Source: Owenia fusiformis (taxonomy: Eukaryota > Annelida > Polychaeta > Sabellida > Oweniidae). Taken from it: 64,000 bases of DNA. The stretch covers positions 30,385,375-30,449,374 of the forward strand of contig CAIIXF020000005.1 in NCBI GenBank assembly GCA_903813345.2. Reading direction: 5' to 3'. The position numbers and the translations under genes were made by a program. Of this stretch, positions 10,767 through 23,397 are shown one piece after another. Under the pieces are notes generated by a model, which made no database searches, was not told the origin of the DNA, and saw only the letters and a list, made by a program, of their open reading frames with translations. Numbering within the stretch: the stretch's first letter is position 1; each line of letters starts with the position of its first letter.

Positions 10767-13700
10767 TCAGGAGTCTTTAAAAAGCTGGCGTAAGGTGCTG
10801 GCTTCTGCTGCCATATCCTCTGGTGTTCTCCATTCTGAAGATGAATCTTCAAGTTCTTCACCACTGGAATCTTTGTCGTGTTTTTCCATCTGAAAAGTTT
10901 AATCAATTGTGCGTACACAAAGCAATCAAGCACATGTTACATTGGTCTTCATTTAAGGTTATACACAGAACTGTGACATTATTAACAACCCATGGTGAAT
11001 TGCTAGAGCAGTTATTGAATGCATTTAGTACACGCTATAACATGGAAGAACTGTTGAATGTGACATAAACAACAATTGAGTGAAATAACATTATTTAAAT
11101 CAACAAATGAATGAAAAACAATATACAATATACTTGTAAGATCACTGCATATTATTACATTCTATGGCACAACCATTGAATGTATGTAACACAATTGGAC
11201 AACCATTGAATAAAATACTATGGAACAACCATTGAATGGAAAAGCATGAACTCACCTCACTGTAAATATCATCATTTCTCTTAAAGTCTCCTGGTTTCCT
11301 CGGTAATATGTGAACGTGGACATGCTGAAAATAACAGAGTAAAATATTTTAATGTTCTTGCAATGTTCAACAAGAAACATGACAAAAGATAAAAGTTGTT
11401 ATATTAAAATAATATTTTGTGTTAATTTTGTTTTTTTGTACTAATCTTAATGATTAATCATTATCAAGAAAAGTTTTTGTAAATAATTTATTTAATTTGA
11501 TCTAATGCCTTGAATCCTGTTTCAGATTAACCAATATACGAGGGGAGATTCATAAGTAGTGGGACTTTTCTGAGGCAGCAAGTCCCTGTGTACATATCTC
11601 AACCAAAGTTGGCACATGAATGGACTAGGATATAAGGCATTGTTTGGTGAAATTTCAATTTAATTCATTTTGTTCACTAGCAACAATGGTTGCTATGGTA
11701 ACCAAAAGTAGGGGTTAACAGAGCAGTTAAAAAATGAAGGGCTTGATCAACATAAATATGCTCATAAATATCTCAAAATGACAGTTATTTTCAAATATTT
11801 GGTTTCATATTGTCTCAAGCCTTGTAGTCATGACAACTGTAACATATATTACATCATCAAGCTATTGTGATGTCACACAAAGCAGTGACACCAGGACACT
11901 GCCATTTTCAGTCCTTGTTGGATGGAGCAAAATTTGATTAAAATAGCAATGAAAAAGCAAGAATCAGGTATAAACATCCGTGCTGTGATTAAATTTAATG
12001 CTTTGAAGAAGTTTTCAGTATTTGGGACCTATAGAGGTTTGTTGGAAGTCTTTGGGAAAGAAGAAGCAAAAAAAATCTACAGTATATAGGTGGTATTCTG
12101 TATATGTATTCTGAATATGCTGTGAGAGCCAAGATGACCAATCTTGGAAAATATGGTTTTGAGGGTGCATACCTAGAATGGTTGAGGAGATGCCAAAAAT
12201 GCATTGATTGTCATGGCGAATACTTTGAGAAAGAGTGGGATTGCACCAGAAGGATAAGGAATCAATAGTCTTGCACAGAATTGATGTGCTCCACAAAAGG
12301 ACTCGCTAGAAGTCACGGATTAGATCAAGTCCTGAATATCAGTTGAGACTTGTATATTTAACGAGCAATTAGTGACAAACAATGTGCTCTGTGGACCCTG
12401 TTGTGACGTCATAATTGGAACTCTCACTTTACTGAAGTTGGGTGTAACTTTTTGAAATTTTCACACAATGATTATCACATGTTTGTGGTTCTGTGTTCCA
12501 AGTTTGAATAAAATTTGGTTGATATAAGTGAAGTTATAGCATTTGTCCCACTACTTATGAATCCCCCCTCGTACATGTAGTCCCCAATCAAAATTATGAG
12601 TCATATAATATAGTTTTTAAATCTCCCATATAATTTTTCTTCTCTTTTTAACTCCACGGCTGGGGAAAAAGAACAAGTATACTTGACTAAACCAGCTTTT
12701 AAAGAGATAAAGAACAGCCATCTAATCATAAGATATTTGTAGCTTACCATTACTGTTTGCCCAGCATCAGGACCATCTTGCAGGCCAACAGTCACTGATG
12801 AGCATCCATAGTGACTTTCTACAACAGTTGCCACTCTTTGTGAGACAGTGAACAAGTCTGATACTTCTTCAGGCGTCATCTCAGAAAACCTCTGCACTAC
12901 ACGTATAGGTGACACCAATACATCTGATCTTCGATTTAAGTATTCATTTGATCTTAGAGTTAAGTATTCATTTGATAATTTTACTGTTATTTCAACTGTT
13001 GCCTTACAAACTGCTACCCTTTAACTTTTTCTGAGCATTCAGTATGGTAGTAACAGGTTGAGCCACTTTAAATAAAAATGAATGATGGTATTTTGAGAAG
13101 CCATTTAAAAGAGGTACTCTATCATTCATTTTTAGACTCCAAAGGGAACCTTCTATATTTGTTTTTTTGTATGCTACACCCCCCCCCCCCCTTCAAATAA
13201 TAGTACTAGCATCCCTCTAATACAAGTAGATCTACTTTATTAGCTATCATTTTGAGGATACGACCAGGTACAACACATTTCCTGTTGACAAATGCCATAG
13301 TAAGATGTGTCTTGTAAAATATAATATCTCGCTTTATGGTGTGCTGACCAAATGCATATGTGGCATTATCTACAATGGGTTCTGAAATAAATAATACTGC
13401 AAAATTAGAAAACAATAACAACACATCATACATATGTATGCACACTGTACATGTATTTAATATTTGCTCAAAGAAGAACACACATATAATATATGTGGAA
13501 TATATAAGGAAACTGTACAAGAACTACTGTACTAGAACTTTTGAAAGTCAGTAGGATTTCTTATTACTCACACAGAATATATTACACAATAATTGAAAAG
13601 CATAAAGGGAAACATTAGAAGGCACAGAACAACAGCTATGAACTGTATATGGCATCAAATTCAATATTCTACCTTTTTGTGATGTGACTGTAGGCCTATA

Positions 13701-16343
13701 GATGTCACAACGTCTATGCTGCTGTACAGGCATTTGTGTGCGTACTTTATTGAGGTAGGTGAGGTCTATTTCTGTAACTGCAACATCTTCACCCTCCTTA
13801 CACTGGCACACTACTGCTCCCCAGGGATCAACCACCTTCATATTACAACAATATGGTCTCATGGTAAAATTAAACCTTCAATTGTATAAGGGTTTGTTGA
13901 AAATCACACAGGATACAATTTTGAAATGAAACTCAAGACTCCTAAATTCCCTCATGGGGAGATGCTAAATTGCTAAAAATATGTTTTTGACAATATTGTA
14001 CACTATGATGTTCATGATATAAAGTACATATACAGGGTGAGACATTGTACATACCATTGCATGACCATATGATGAACGTTTTGCATGATGTTTGCCTGTT
14101 TGGGCAGCTGCTACAACATAACATTGGTTCTCAATTGCACGACTACGTAAAAGAACCTGAAATATGACAAACATAAACAATACTTGAACATCAGATTATA
14201 GTACTTAAAATATATAATTATTATTATTATATTATAATATATTTATGTTTTACTTTCTTTAATATAAAACATAATTATTGACAAGTTCAAGAATATGGAA
14301 GCAGGGAGTCATAAACCAGAAATCACTAATCCATGGACACCCCCTCCCACATGAGTGGAGGTGGATGAATTGGCAAGACAGGGGTTTTATGTATTGTATG
14401 TACATACCTCCCAATGTGCCATACCAGTTGGTTGTGTGAAGGCAGAGGGATAGGTGAGTATCTGTGCCCCCTGTTGTCTCAGGGCAACAGACATTTCTGG
14501 AAACCGTAGATCATAGCACTATGCAATTGTTAAAGGAGACATATCTATGTATTTTTTCCAAGATGAACCTGGCTATTTACAAGAAAAAGGGATCAATAAT
14601 CCGGGGTCCATATCTTGAAAACATTCAAAATGACAAAACTGTTTGGAGAAGAATTTTGAGGATCTACCAGTTTCAGAGGACTGATTAAAAGCAACAAAAT
14701 AAAGTTTGACTACTAATGAATATTTCTATATTTATGGATTTTTATTGAAAATAAGAACATGTTTTATTTTTACTTCCCAGTTTTATAAAATCATAATTTT
14801 CATGGAATTTACTTTTTAGCTCAAGTGTTTAGACAATTGACCCCTGGTTATGAATGGTAGATTCACGTGAATTCTAAAAAGGATACTGTTGCAATTCCTA
14901 GGTTTCCCAATGGAGTTTTAACAGGGGGTTCTATTGCACTGCCAGGTATTGTAAAGTCTGTTTCTTTCAACTTCACACCTCCTTTAATGTCCACATCAAA
15001 CAAGTGTGTCTTATGATAGGTGGCGACAATGTCTCCTTTGCTGTTGATTATGATGTGAGTATTGTATATTCTGCTGGCATCATGCTCAGGGCCCTAAAAG
15101 TAAAGAATAAGATAAAAGTAGTTGTGCCTATGTAATAAACATTTACCTAATTTCAATTCATTAGGGATCTTCTCCAGGGAAAAATTATAATTGCCTTCAA
15201 AGAAATGTTATCAATAATCCAAAATTTTGTGAAACTATATCAACCTCAGTCATTATAAATTATCTGAAGGAATATTAGCACTGAATGCATTTAATGAAAA
15301 AAAATCTTTTTTTTCAGAAAATAAAATTAAGGAAATCATTGACATAATTTTTGAAAGCATTACTTCCAACACTTAAAACAACTCTCTATCTCTTCTAAAT
15401 CTTATAAGAACATCAGTCTAAGGAATGTAGTTATTGAGGAGAGACACAACATTGGATCAGCATACACAAAAAAAGATGAATGACTCACCTTTTCATGAAA
15501 GCCTCCCAGAGAGAGCCAAACATTCAAGGACTTTGCAATATTCTTATACTGTGTTATAACAGGGCCATCCAAGTTCTCTGCCATGGAGATTGACTGCTCT
15601 CTACTTTCACCTACATAATCAAAGCACTCTGGTAGAAAAACCATCTGAAACATATTCAGAATTACAAGTAAGCATCATGTTTACCCTTATTGATTATTGA
15701 ACCATTTTTGGATATATCTGCCGTCAATGTCCATTAAATCTTCAAGTTAATTTAATCTCTTTACTTCATCGGAGCAGCTTTTATTTGCAAAATATGTGCT
15801 AGGTACAGTGCATGAAGTTTTCATTATTAAAGATAAAAGTTCACAATTATAAACTATAATGTTTTGGCAATCAATAAATTCCTGGAAAGATTATATCCTT
15901 TCATCAAGATCAACATTTAAAACTTCAATTGAATGGATTATTTTTAATTCCATCATTTTGCTAAATTTTGCCAAACTTCATGATTACTTATAGACAAGGT
16001 AAATGTCACCACCTAGTTGCTCACAATATTATGAGTTCAATCTTAAGTCAGATTTGAACTTCTGAGAACTTGTGGTGGTAAATATATTGTGTAACAATGA
16101 TTTTACCTTAGCACCTCTAACTTTAGCTTTCTCAATCAACGATTTCCCTGTCTTTATATTTTCGTCTTTGTTAGGTTTGCAATTCATCTGGCAAACAGCA
16201 ACAATTCCAGGACCAGTAATTTCAGTATTTGATGGCAAGCCATTGGTGGTGCTCATCTTGCAAATTCGAAGACTTTGAACCTTATATGCATGTACAAGCT
16301 TTCTCACTGTTGCTTTTGATAGACATGAAATCTTGTCAAGCAT
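10767..16343 (-). CDS. NitFhit: Nitrilase-FHIT fusion protein (NitFhit), complete, ten coding exons
   Basis: An amino-terminal nitrilase (Nit1-type amidase, in other animals acting on deaminated glutathione) is fused to a carboxyl-terminal FHIT domain (diadenosine triphosphate hydrolase). Coding exons: 16343-16107, 15644-15489, 15093-14887, 14518-14408, 14156-14055, 13835-13673, 13381-13262, 12923-12748, 11324-11256 and 10889-10767. They total 1464 bases, 487 residues plus stop, and all phases agree. The nitrilase triad is visible: Glu85 in FLPECFD, Lys159 in YHKTHLFD, Cys201 in CYDLRFPEM. The FHIT part holds AFGQHTIK, the substrate-binding DGPDAGQTV, the histidine triad [10 protein letters not shown] (nucleophile His427) and the conserved IYSE tyrosine. 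The first ~30 residues are rich in Lys and Arg and could be a mitochondrial presequence, with Met30 an alternative start. The acceptor of exon 13835 (AATATGAAG) is weak but gives the family sequence YGHAMVVDPWG. Length compares well with the ~440-460 residues of fly and worm NitFhit. Confidence 0.95.
11539..12571 (+). mobile_element. Degenerate mariner element, CGAGGGG ends, in a NitFhit intron
   Basis: Inverted ends CGAGGGGAGATTCATAAGTA and its complement, ending CCCCCCTCG, are flanked by TA (11537-11538, 12572-12573). The interior plus strand encodes a broken transposase start near 11920: MEQN, then [16 protein letters not shown], which resembles the amino-terminal helix of mariner transposases (IRAVIKF type). 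Frames are interrupted, so it is inactive. It fills most of the intron between the two FHIT exons 12748 and 11324. Confidence 0.75.
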
Positions 16344-16580
16344 AGCTGTAAAGTACAAATGATTAAGATTAGCCCTAAACTCTGTTAAGCATGATAAAAG
16401 GCAAGAAGTTTAGTTAGAAATAAAAGAGTTATCTCATGAATGGGACCCTTACATAGCTCCTAAAAGGTAGAAGACACTAAATGGTGTAACACTATAAGCT
16501 GAATTTTGTCCACATAGAGCATGTGCACAATACTAAAGACATGTAAAATTGAACTGTCAAAAGAACTGAAATATACTTAC

Positions 16581-16610
16581 CAGCTCGCCTCTTCCGGAAG
16601 TTATGATACG
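16581..16610 (-). promoter_or_regulatory. Noncoding first exon and ETS-like palindrome of NitFhit
   Basis: On the minus strand GAGGCGAGCTG/GTAAGTATA gives a strong donor at 16581. The acceptor TTTACAG/CT at 16346 leads two bases later into the first ATG, so an untranslated first exon ends at 16581. Just upstream is CTTCCGGAAG (16591-16600), a palindromic ETS/GABP-type site common at TATA-less housekeeping starts. The transcription start itself is not resolved; the right edge is approximate. Confidence 0.5.
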
Positions 16611-19277
16611 TTATGGTGTAACTACGGTAATTAATTTTAAAATATTGAAAAAATCACAAAATACAAGTTCTGAGGTATATATCGCCATTTTTAAGCGAAT
16701 TAGCCCATACTATGACTATATATTCGCACCCCCATATAGTCTACAGATATATATAAACTTCATCTTCACAATAAATTGAGCTTCTTTCAAATTTCCATTT
16801 TTTGAGATAAGTGCCATTTTCTTACAATTCAAGCCGTAAAAATAGTTGGAAAGTGCTTCCCAGTTGAGGTTAATGGCTTTTATACTTACATTAATGTATG
16901 GAGCACTTAAAATGTACTTAGAATCGTATAAATAGCTCTATTCTGTGAGATTTATTTTTGTTTTTATTTTTATATTTTTCTCACCTCATAATTGAAGAGC
17001 TCCGCTGTTGATTTACATTCAGTTACACGTATTTCCTTGAAAATTCGCCATGATTGGAACAAATGATGGTTGGTTTATGTTTTATTCATTTAGTTTGTAT
17101 TTGAATCTAGCTACTTAAACACAAAACATGTCTTCATGTTATGCTAAAGAGCAAAGATCGCGAATTCTAGGTGAAGCCAATTATTTTGCACAAGTCATAT
17201 CCTGATTGCATCATAGTTACTTTGTACTTGTCACATCCTGATTGCATCAGCCAATTCACGTGATTTACAGTTTACACATGGTTTCAATATACATGTTATA
17301 CTACTTCCGGGTAGGGTAGTGTTTTTTATACTTTAAAAACGAAGCCATTTCGATCAGTTTTTATAATCCTTGGTAGAACTGAGAGGTATTACAATACATA
17401 TTTAAATTAATACACATGAGTGTATTTGATGAACTCTCAAAAAATAAAACCCACAATAATATCTTTTTTATTCACAATTTCATGTCATTGTTTCTAACAA
17501 GTCACCTCTTTCTCTCTTTTCTTTATTTTTGTCAACAGTCAAAATCGGAATTTAAAACTTGGTTTCTTTACAAGCTGTACTTCTGTAAATACTAAATAAC
17601 ATGAAAAATGTTAAACCTTACATCCTACACTTATTTGATATGAAATAGGCGATCATTGATATCATTTTTGTGCTGTTAAGTGTGGATCTTTTAATTTTTT
17701 AGTCAAACTTGATCGCTGATCTCTGTCGATGTGACTTCACGTATTAAGTATGCACGCATGGGCAGTACAATACATAAGGCAATATGGCGTCTTAGGCCTA
17801 TACATGAGCCAGAATGGAGGTCTGCAAGTTGAAATGAATATGTTTGTTTATGCATCAATCGATCACACATATAATCCAGACAATCTTTCAAATCATATAC
17901 TTAACATTGTAATGGATTTATTTATTTTGTGAGCTAACGTTCCCTTTAATTTTCATTGGTGAAGCAATGATTTTACCTAAAATGAGTCCCTGTCTTTGCA
18001 TAGTGATATTTAAAAATCGAGAAGCAAAACCTATGTTGAATATACTGTGTATTGATGAATTTTATATATAGCCTAGGGGAACTCAAAAATATTGTTATTA
18101 TATCGGCAAATTCGCTCGAAAATGGTTGTACACCCTAGAAATTGAATGTTGTGGATTTTTTCAATATTTTAAAATTAATTAGCTGATGGAATTCTATAGA
18201 AAAATAGGGAAGGTTTATTTTCTTGAATCTAAAGGTTTTCAAATAACTGAGTAGGAGGTTCTATATTCTATACAGAAGGTCCGTGGTTAAACCTTCTTCC
18301 AAGTTATTTGTAAGCCTTTGGCATCGTTTGATCCTTACCTTATTCTACATGTATGGCCACTGAGACTCGAGTAAGTTTATCCAATATATATTTTGTAGCC
18401 AGGGGATCTTTTAAGATTTCAAAACTCTGATCCCTAATGGAAGCTATGGAAGCTGTAGATATATGACCTTTCAAATCTTTGCAAATAAAAAACAAGTACT
18501 CGTATTGTATCAAATCAGGTACAGTAGTCCCAGTCTGTACAACCATTTTCACCCGAATAAAGATATTTTTAGAAAATTGTTTCAACTTTGACTTCAAAAT
18601 TAGATCACTTTATCTGTGCTGATGCTGCAACAAACTATACTTTACGAATCATCATATATTCAATAATCATATGGTACTTACCAAACCTTTATTTACCTGC
18701 TGGTAATCATAAAAACAGTGAAAAACTAAGACATATCTCGTGCAATTTTTTCTCAAGTTTTGTTGACATGACCTTGACATAATACACTGGACGAAAGTAA
18801 GTTATCTTTAATCCCCGGGAGCTAACTGCAAACACATCCATTTGCAGTTAAGTGTCTTAAGTGTAGTGTTTTCACATTTATCATATTCTTTATCATTTAT
18901 CTAGTGCACAAAAACAAAATTTATATAAAAATGCAAATAATTTATTATTTCATACAAAATATCTATATAATAAGTACAGTATATCATTTGCCTCATTTAT
19001 TCATAAATAGATGGATAAAAAGATTCATGGATTTAGGAATCAAGGCATATTGTGATATTCCGAAAAATGAAAGAGATATTACTTATTTTCTTGGAACATA
19101 TATGTTGGAATATGGGGTGGAAGAATGATATTGGTGGTGGAACCAGGGACTTAAGAATCTTGAAGTTCATGTTACACATAAAAATCCAAGTTTTGTCATA
19201 CTGACACTTTAAATTAATGCCCAACAAGTAATAATTTCTCGTATGACGGTGAATAAAGTTCATAACTTATTTAATGG
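16611..19277. other. Spacer between NitFhit and the MITE before the CUB/LDLa gene
   Basis: AT-rich, with no recognised exon. An open frame on the minus strand at 18340-18597 (85 codons) matches nothing known to me. A short hairpin TAACTGCAAA/TTTGCAGTTA sits at about 18823-18850. Otherwise nothing seen. Confidence 0.35.
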
Positions 19278-19406
19278 GGAGTTTAAGCTTGCAATGTTTT
19301 TTCACAACCTAAACGTGAACGGAAAATATCCAAGCGATGTATTTGTATGGGCGATTGGTTATACGTATTGGTTGGCGTTTCGATTTTATATGCAAGCTTA
19401 AACTCC
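19278..19406. mobile_element. MITE with GGAGTTTAAGCTTGCA ends
   Basis: Perfect 16-bp inverted ends lie at 19278 and 19391-19406 around a 97-bp interior. It sits 60 bp past the stop codon of the CUB/LDLa gene, probably in its 3' untranslated region. No clear target duplication. Confidence 0.6.
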
Positions 19407-19466
19407 TTCGTTATTTTTACATATTGACCAATTGAGAATATAAACCCCGGGAATGCATCCGATCTT

Positions 19467-22400
19467 TTATACCAAATGTACTGTATCGCTTATCACAACC
19501 GGCTCTCTTTCATGTACTATCTCATGTAAGGTTATTTCTTCATTTTCAGAGTTTGATGCATCATTTCCTGACACGGTAACAGGCGTGTCTGATTGACTAG
19601 AGTTTTGAGAAAGTCTGGTGGCATTACTATTAACTGCGGGTTGGCTGGAATGATTGTCTAGATCACACGTTGCCTGAGTAACATTTTGTGTGAATGTTGT
19701 TGCGTTAACAACGGTTGCCATGGCAACATTGGAGAATGTTGTATGTGTGACAGAAGCTGGTTGAGATCTACTTGTAGGAGAGTATGGGGGTGGAGATTCA
19801 TTAACGGACCCCTGATTGCTGAGAATCGCATCGTCTGCGCTGACTGTGTATATAGGAGGTGGCTCATTTGGGCGTGGTTCATGCCCCTCATAGGGTGGAG
19901 GTGAAAATATTGAGAATAAGTCCGAGGGAAAACATCTATTCAAGCTGGCTTGTCTGCTCTCAGCAATCTGTCTGTAATAAGAAAAATAAAGAGATGAAAA
20001 GCATCCAATAAGAGCAACATCAACAATTTTATCGTTCCAGATATATACATAAACTGTGTAGTACTAGATCTTTTCCAACTGATATTTTTCTAATCAATAT
20101 AAAGTCGGGATTGATGTTCTCAAGATTAGACTACAGGCTACCTTCAATTCCCTTGTCATACTACCCCACCTCTGACTTACATACAAAACGTCAAATAAGG
20201 ACTTTTCTAACATGACTGAGGAAAACAAGTTCCTATACATTATGTCATACAAATCAAATATGGAGAAAGTCCTGCATTTCATTGACATGTGCTTTAAGAA
20301 AAGAAACCTATAACATCGCAACCATTACAACACAATATCTTTGTAGATTAATGTGACTGTATAAATGTAACTGTATAAATGTAGTTTGTATAATTGTAGT
20401 CTGGCCATGCCCTGATAACACAGTGGCCGTGCCTTAATAAATTCTAAATTCTACATATGATCTTAGCTATTAATAAGGAGAATTGTATGCATGTTGACCT
20501 TAGTAATGCCTCAGTCACATTTGCTCTACGACGGGCGTATTAAAAAATTGATATAGAAAATCTACATCGTACTGCTTATCCCTATATCTTATGCTGCATA
20601 TTTCTCTTGATTTTGGTAAGCTACAGCCGCCCTCAGATGTGACTGAGGCATGAGGCTAGATTAAAGATTCAAAGAATGTATTTAATGTGTGTCCACATAG
20701 GAAAACAACACACTCGCAGTCGGATATAGCTATAGCCTTACCTATTTCTCTTGTAGCAGGATCCAGCGACAACACCAAGTAACACCACTACCAGCGCCCC
20801 AACAACCACACAAACAGCAACTATACCAATGTCATAGTTCAGGGAGCTGTCATCTACAGACCCGTCTTCTGTAAAAGAAAAATATAATATAGGTTCATGA
20901 AAGTATATTTGGATTTTTATTTTGACACAATTGACCAGCTTACAATGTACAGGTAGCTTGCATCTAACGCTCTACTTTTGTTTCATATTGCTAAGAAAGG
21001 CAATTCAATTAAGTATACTTAGAAGGACAATCGTAAACAAATGTTCAATTCATTGCACATTGTAAAAGCATCTTTCGACCGCGAATCCAGACCGAATTGT
21101 TTCCCCGTTCCCCAAATCAATTGATTTGTGCGTTCAGAGATTAGTCGAAAAGAGATAATTTCAAAACATGAAAAATATCTTGATGATGCTGGCCAACAAT
21201 GTTCACATGTACATGGTGACATACCTTTATATTCTTGTTTTACGGAGACCGCCTCTTGCCCTGGTGGAGTGTAACAACCAGCTTCATCACTGCGATCTAA
21301 TTCTCCACAGTTGGGATAACCATCGCACCTCAACTGCGAATGAATACAACGTTTGTTGGAGCACAGAAAATAGTCCAGTGGACAGGTATCTGCTACAGAG
21401 TCTGAATTGTAAAGTGAAGAAATGATTCATTAGATTGAGTGTGTGTTCTTTTAAAATGTTTTACAATGTACTCACATGAAAACGAACAACCATTTGAGCC
21501 TCAGTCACATTTGCGTCTACGGCGGCCGAAGGCGTCACAAAATCGATATAGCAAATCTACATCGTACTGCTTATCCCTATATTTTATGCTGCATATTTCT
21601 CTTGATTTAGGGAAGCTACGGCCGCCATACGGTTGCCGTAGATCAAATGTAGCTGGGGCATTAGTCTCAAATCGGTTATAAATTAGTACCTATATAGGCA
21701 GTGACCACCAATCTGAAATGACTGGACCGCAAGGCTGGAGTGGCGGTATAATAGACTGTCATTCCGTCATTCGTTGAAGTGCTATAGTCATGGACACCAG
21801 GATGGATTGTTTCTTCTCCGGGAATTAGGCTCCCATATATTCCCCCGACCGGTGAAAGAGCATTAAGTCTGTGTACACCAATGTTCTCATAGATGAACAA
21901 CCTAAAATGTAAAAGCAGATTGCTTGATTTAAAGCAGACGTCATGTATTCTACCATTGATCATCACGTCTTGTAATAGTCTTGCATCAGCTTCTCCACGC
22001 CCATTGTCTATTTCCGTATCTCGTTCGTTTTGAGTGTGAGGTACACAAAGGCTCACTGGCGAATCTGGGGGCCCAGCCCCTCCCCCCTTATGTTGGCCCG
22101 GAAAAAAATTTGGGTCCAAAAAAGGCCTCAAGGCCCCAAAAAGTGGGCCTTTTGGTCATTACTGGGCCTTATAAGGCCTAATTTTTTAATTTCAGGCCAA
22201 ATTTCGAAACATTGGCCTCTAAATTTTAAAATTTGGGCCCACTTTTGGGTTTTAGGAGCCAGAAGTTTTTTTCTCTGACCTGAAATTTGCCACCCCGATT
22301 GTTGGTTCCCAGATCCGCCCCTGAAGGCTTGATGCAAAACTTAAAGTCATCATCAATGTGTCAACATGATCTCACGAAAGAGTAAGGATATGACATGTTT

Positions 22401-23397
22401 ATTCTGATTATGCAGTCTCATTGATTCATATTGGAATCGAGTCTTAAAAAGTATGCAAGGAGCAGTCCTCCAGGGGACTTCTTTTTTCTGTAATGGGTCT
22501 CATTTAGAAATGCCATTGCCAATATTTCAGTTATTATTGATTGATGAGAGCTCTGCTATGTTTCATAAATGGTATTTATCCAAATCATGATAAATACTTC
22601 TCAGATTCAACAAGCAGCTTGATATTATTTTGGCTACTAAAATATTTTCTTGGTGTGGATTCTTCATACTGAAAGAAATTATGGTCCGCATGGATTGTGG
22701 TCCCCATTTCATATGATCCTTACTGGCCCTGATTGAGTTGTTATGTAAGGTCACTATATGAATTGACAGAGATAGATGGAGATGGGGACCGTGGTAGATG
22801 ACCTTCACGTAATAAATGTACACAGCTTACTTTGCATATTTGGTCTGCCTCGTGTATAATAGGCTTGATACTCCAGTTCCGGGGGTTAAACAATTGAGAC
22901 TAAGGAGCCCGTTTTTTGGAACCATCGCAACTTAGGATTCAGGGGTCCGTTTTTGAAACCATCGTAACTTACGATTTGGTCGTAAGTCATTGTTCATCAA
23001 AACAGAGACAAATGGTTTTTTCGGAATCGTAAGTTACGATCGTACGAAAAACGAACCCCAGTCACATATCATAATTCACAGTAGACAATGACTTTCTAAG
23101 AATCGTTACATACAATTGTATCGAAAACGGACCCCAGAAAAAGTTATGCCAGATCACATTTAAAGCCTTACCTTTCAGTGTACAGGTTGAGATTGAGTTT
23201 TTGGAAATGAAGGGATACTTTCATTCCGATTTCTTTCACAGTTACGTAACAATCAATGTATTCTTCATTTTGGCTGGAATGGTCGAAGTCTAATACAGCT
23301 GCCTGGTCAATGTGTAGTACCTTGTTGTCCAGAAACACTCCAACAGATTTCGATCTAAGTCTGCATTGTTCATCAAATTGGTACACCTCTGTAGCAC
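19467..23397 (-). CDS. CUB/LDLa single-pass receptor-like protein with PPxY tail, 5' end missing
   Basis: Exons on the minus strand: 23397-23172, 21901-21690, 21401-21225, 20868-20742 and 19971-19467, encoding 414 residues plus stop, with matching phases (2, 1, 1, 2). The first two exons form a CUB-like fold (two cysteines, then LHFQKLNLNLYTERLFIYEN). The third carries one LDL-receptor class A repeat with all six cysteines and the calcium-binding acidic end CDGYPNCGELDRSDEAGC. The fourth gives an acidic stalk and one membrane helix (IVAVCVVVGALVVVLLGVVAG) followed by KRNR, a cytoplasmic stop-transfer. The last exon is a ~168-residue Ser/Thr-rich tail with three PPxY motifs (PPPYEG, PPIYT, PPPYSP), ligands of NEDD4/ITCH-type WW domains. 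The plan recalls LDLRAD3 and LRP10/12, but no exact orthologue is claimed. Signal-peptide exon not identified. Confidence 0.82.
20211..20456 (+). mobile_element. 3' end of a CR1-like non-LTR retrotransposon
   Basis: The plus strand carries a short open stretch ending at 20312 (MTEENKFLYIMSYKSN ... FIDMCFKKRNL, stop), of the type found at the carboxyl end of CR1-like LINE polyproteins. An untranslated tail follows and ends in the short repeated AATTCTAAATTCTA. The 5' part is decayed. It lies in an intron of the CUB/LDLa gene. Confidence 0.5.
20506..20651. mobile_element. ATGCCTCAGTCACAT MITE family, copy 1
   Basis: Perfect 15-bp inverted ends ATGCCTCAGTCACAT / ATGTGACTGAGGCAT. The core ACATCGTACTGCTTATC is shared with 21496-21661 and 27221-27386, all in the same orientation. 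Confidence 0.75.
21496..21661. mobile_element. ATGCCTCAGTCACAT MITE family, copy 2
   Basis: Starts GAGCCTCAGTCACATTTG and ends GTAGCTGGGGCATT, with the shared core ACATCGTACTGCTTATC and a GGCGGCC/GGCCGCC subterminal pair. It occupies most of the 288-bp intron between the CUB exon (21690) and the LDLa exon (21401). Confidence 0.7.
22054..22323. mobile_element. CACTGGCG-ended DNA element fragment
   Basis: Ends CACTGGCGAATCTGGG and CCCAGATCCGCCCCTG are inverted copies. The 6-bp AAGGCT lies directly on both sides (22048-22053, 22324-22329). The interior has repeated GGGCC/GGCCT words. A relative with CACTGGCGGATC ends lies at 24622-24785. It is within the long intron of the CUB/LDLa gene. Confidence 0.55.
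22942..23135. mobile_element. GGGGTCCGTTTT-ended palindromic MITE
   Basis: Ends GGGGTCCGTTTTTGA and TCGAAAACGGACCCC are inverted. Inside, ATCGTAACTTACGAT and TCGTAAGTTACGATCGTACG form further hairpin arms. No coding potential. Confidence 0.5.

Noticed and set aside
14035-14060. TACAGGGTGAGACATTG as a further mariner-like end
   Set aside because: No inverted partner was found nearby; it lies beside a NitFhit donor site and may be chance.
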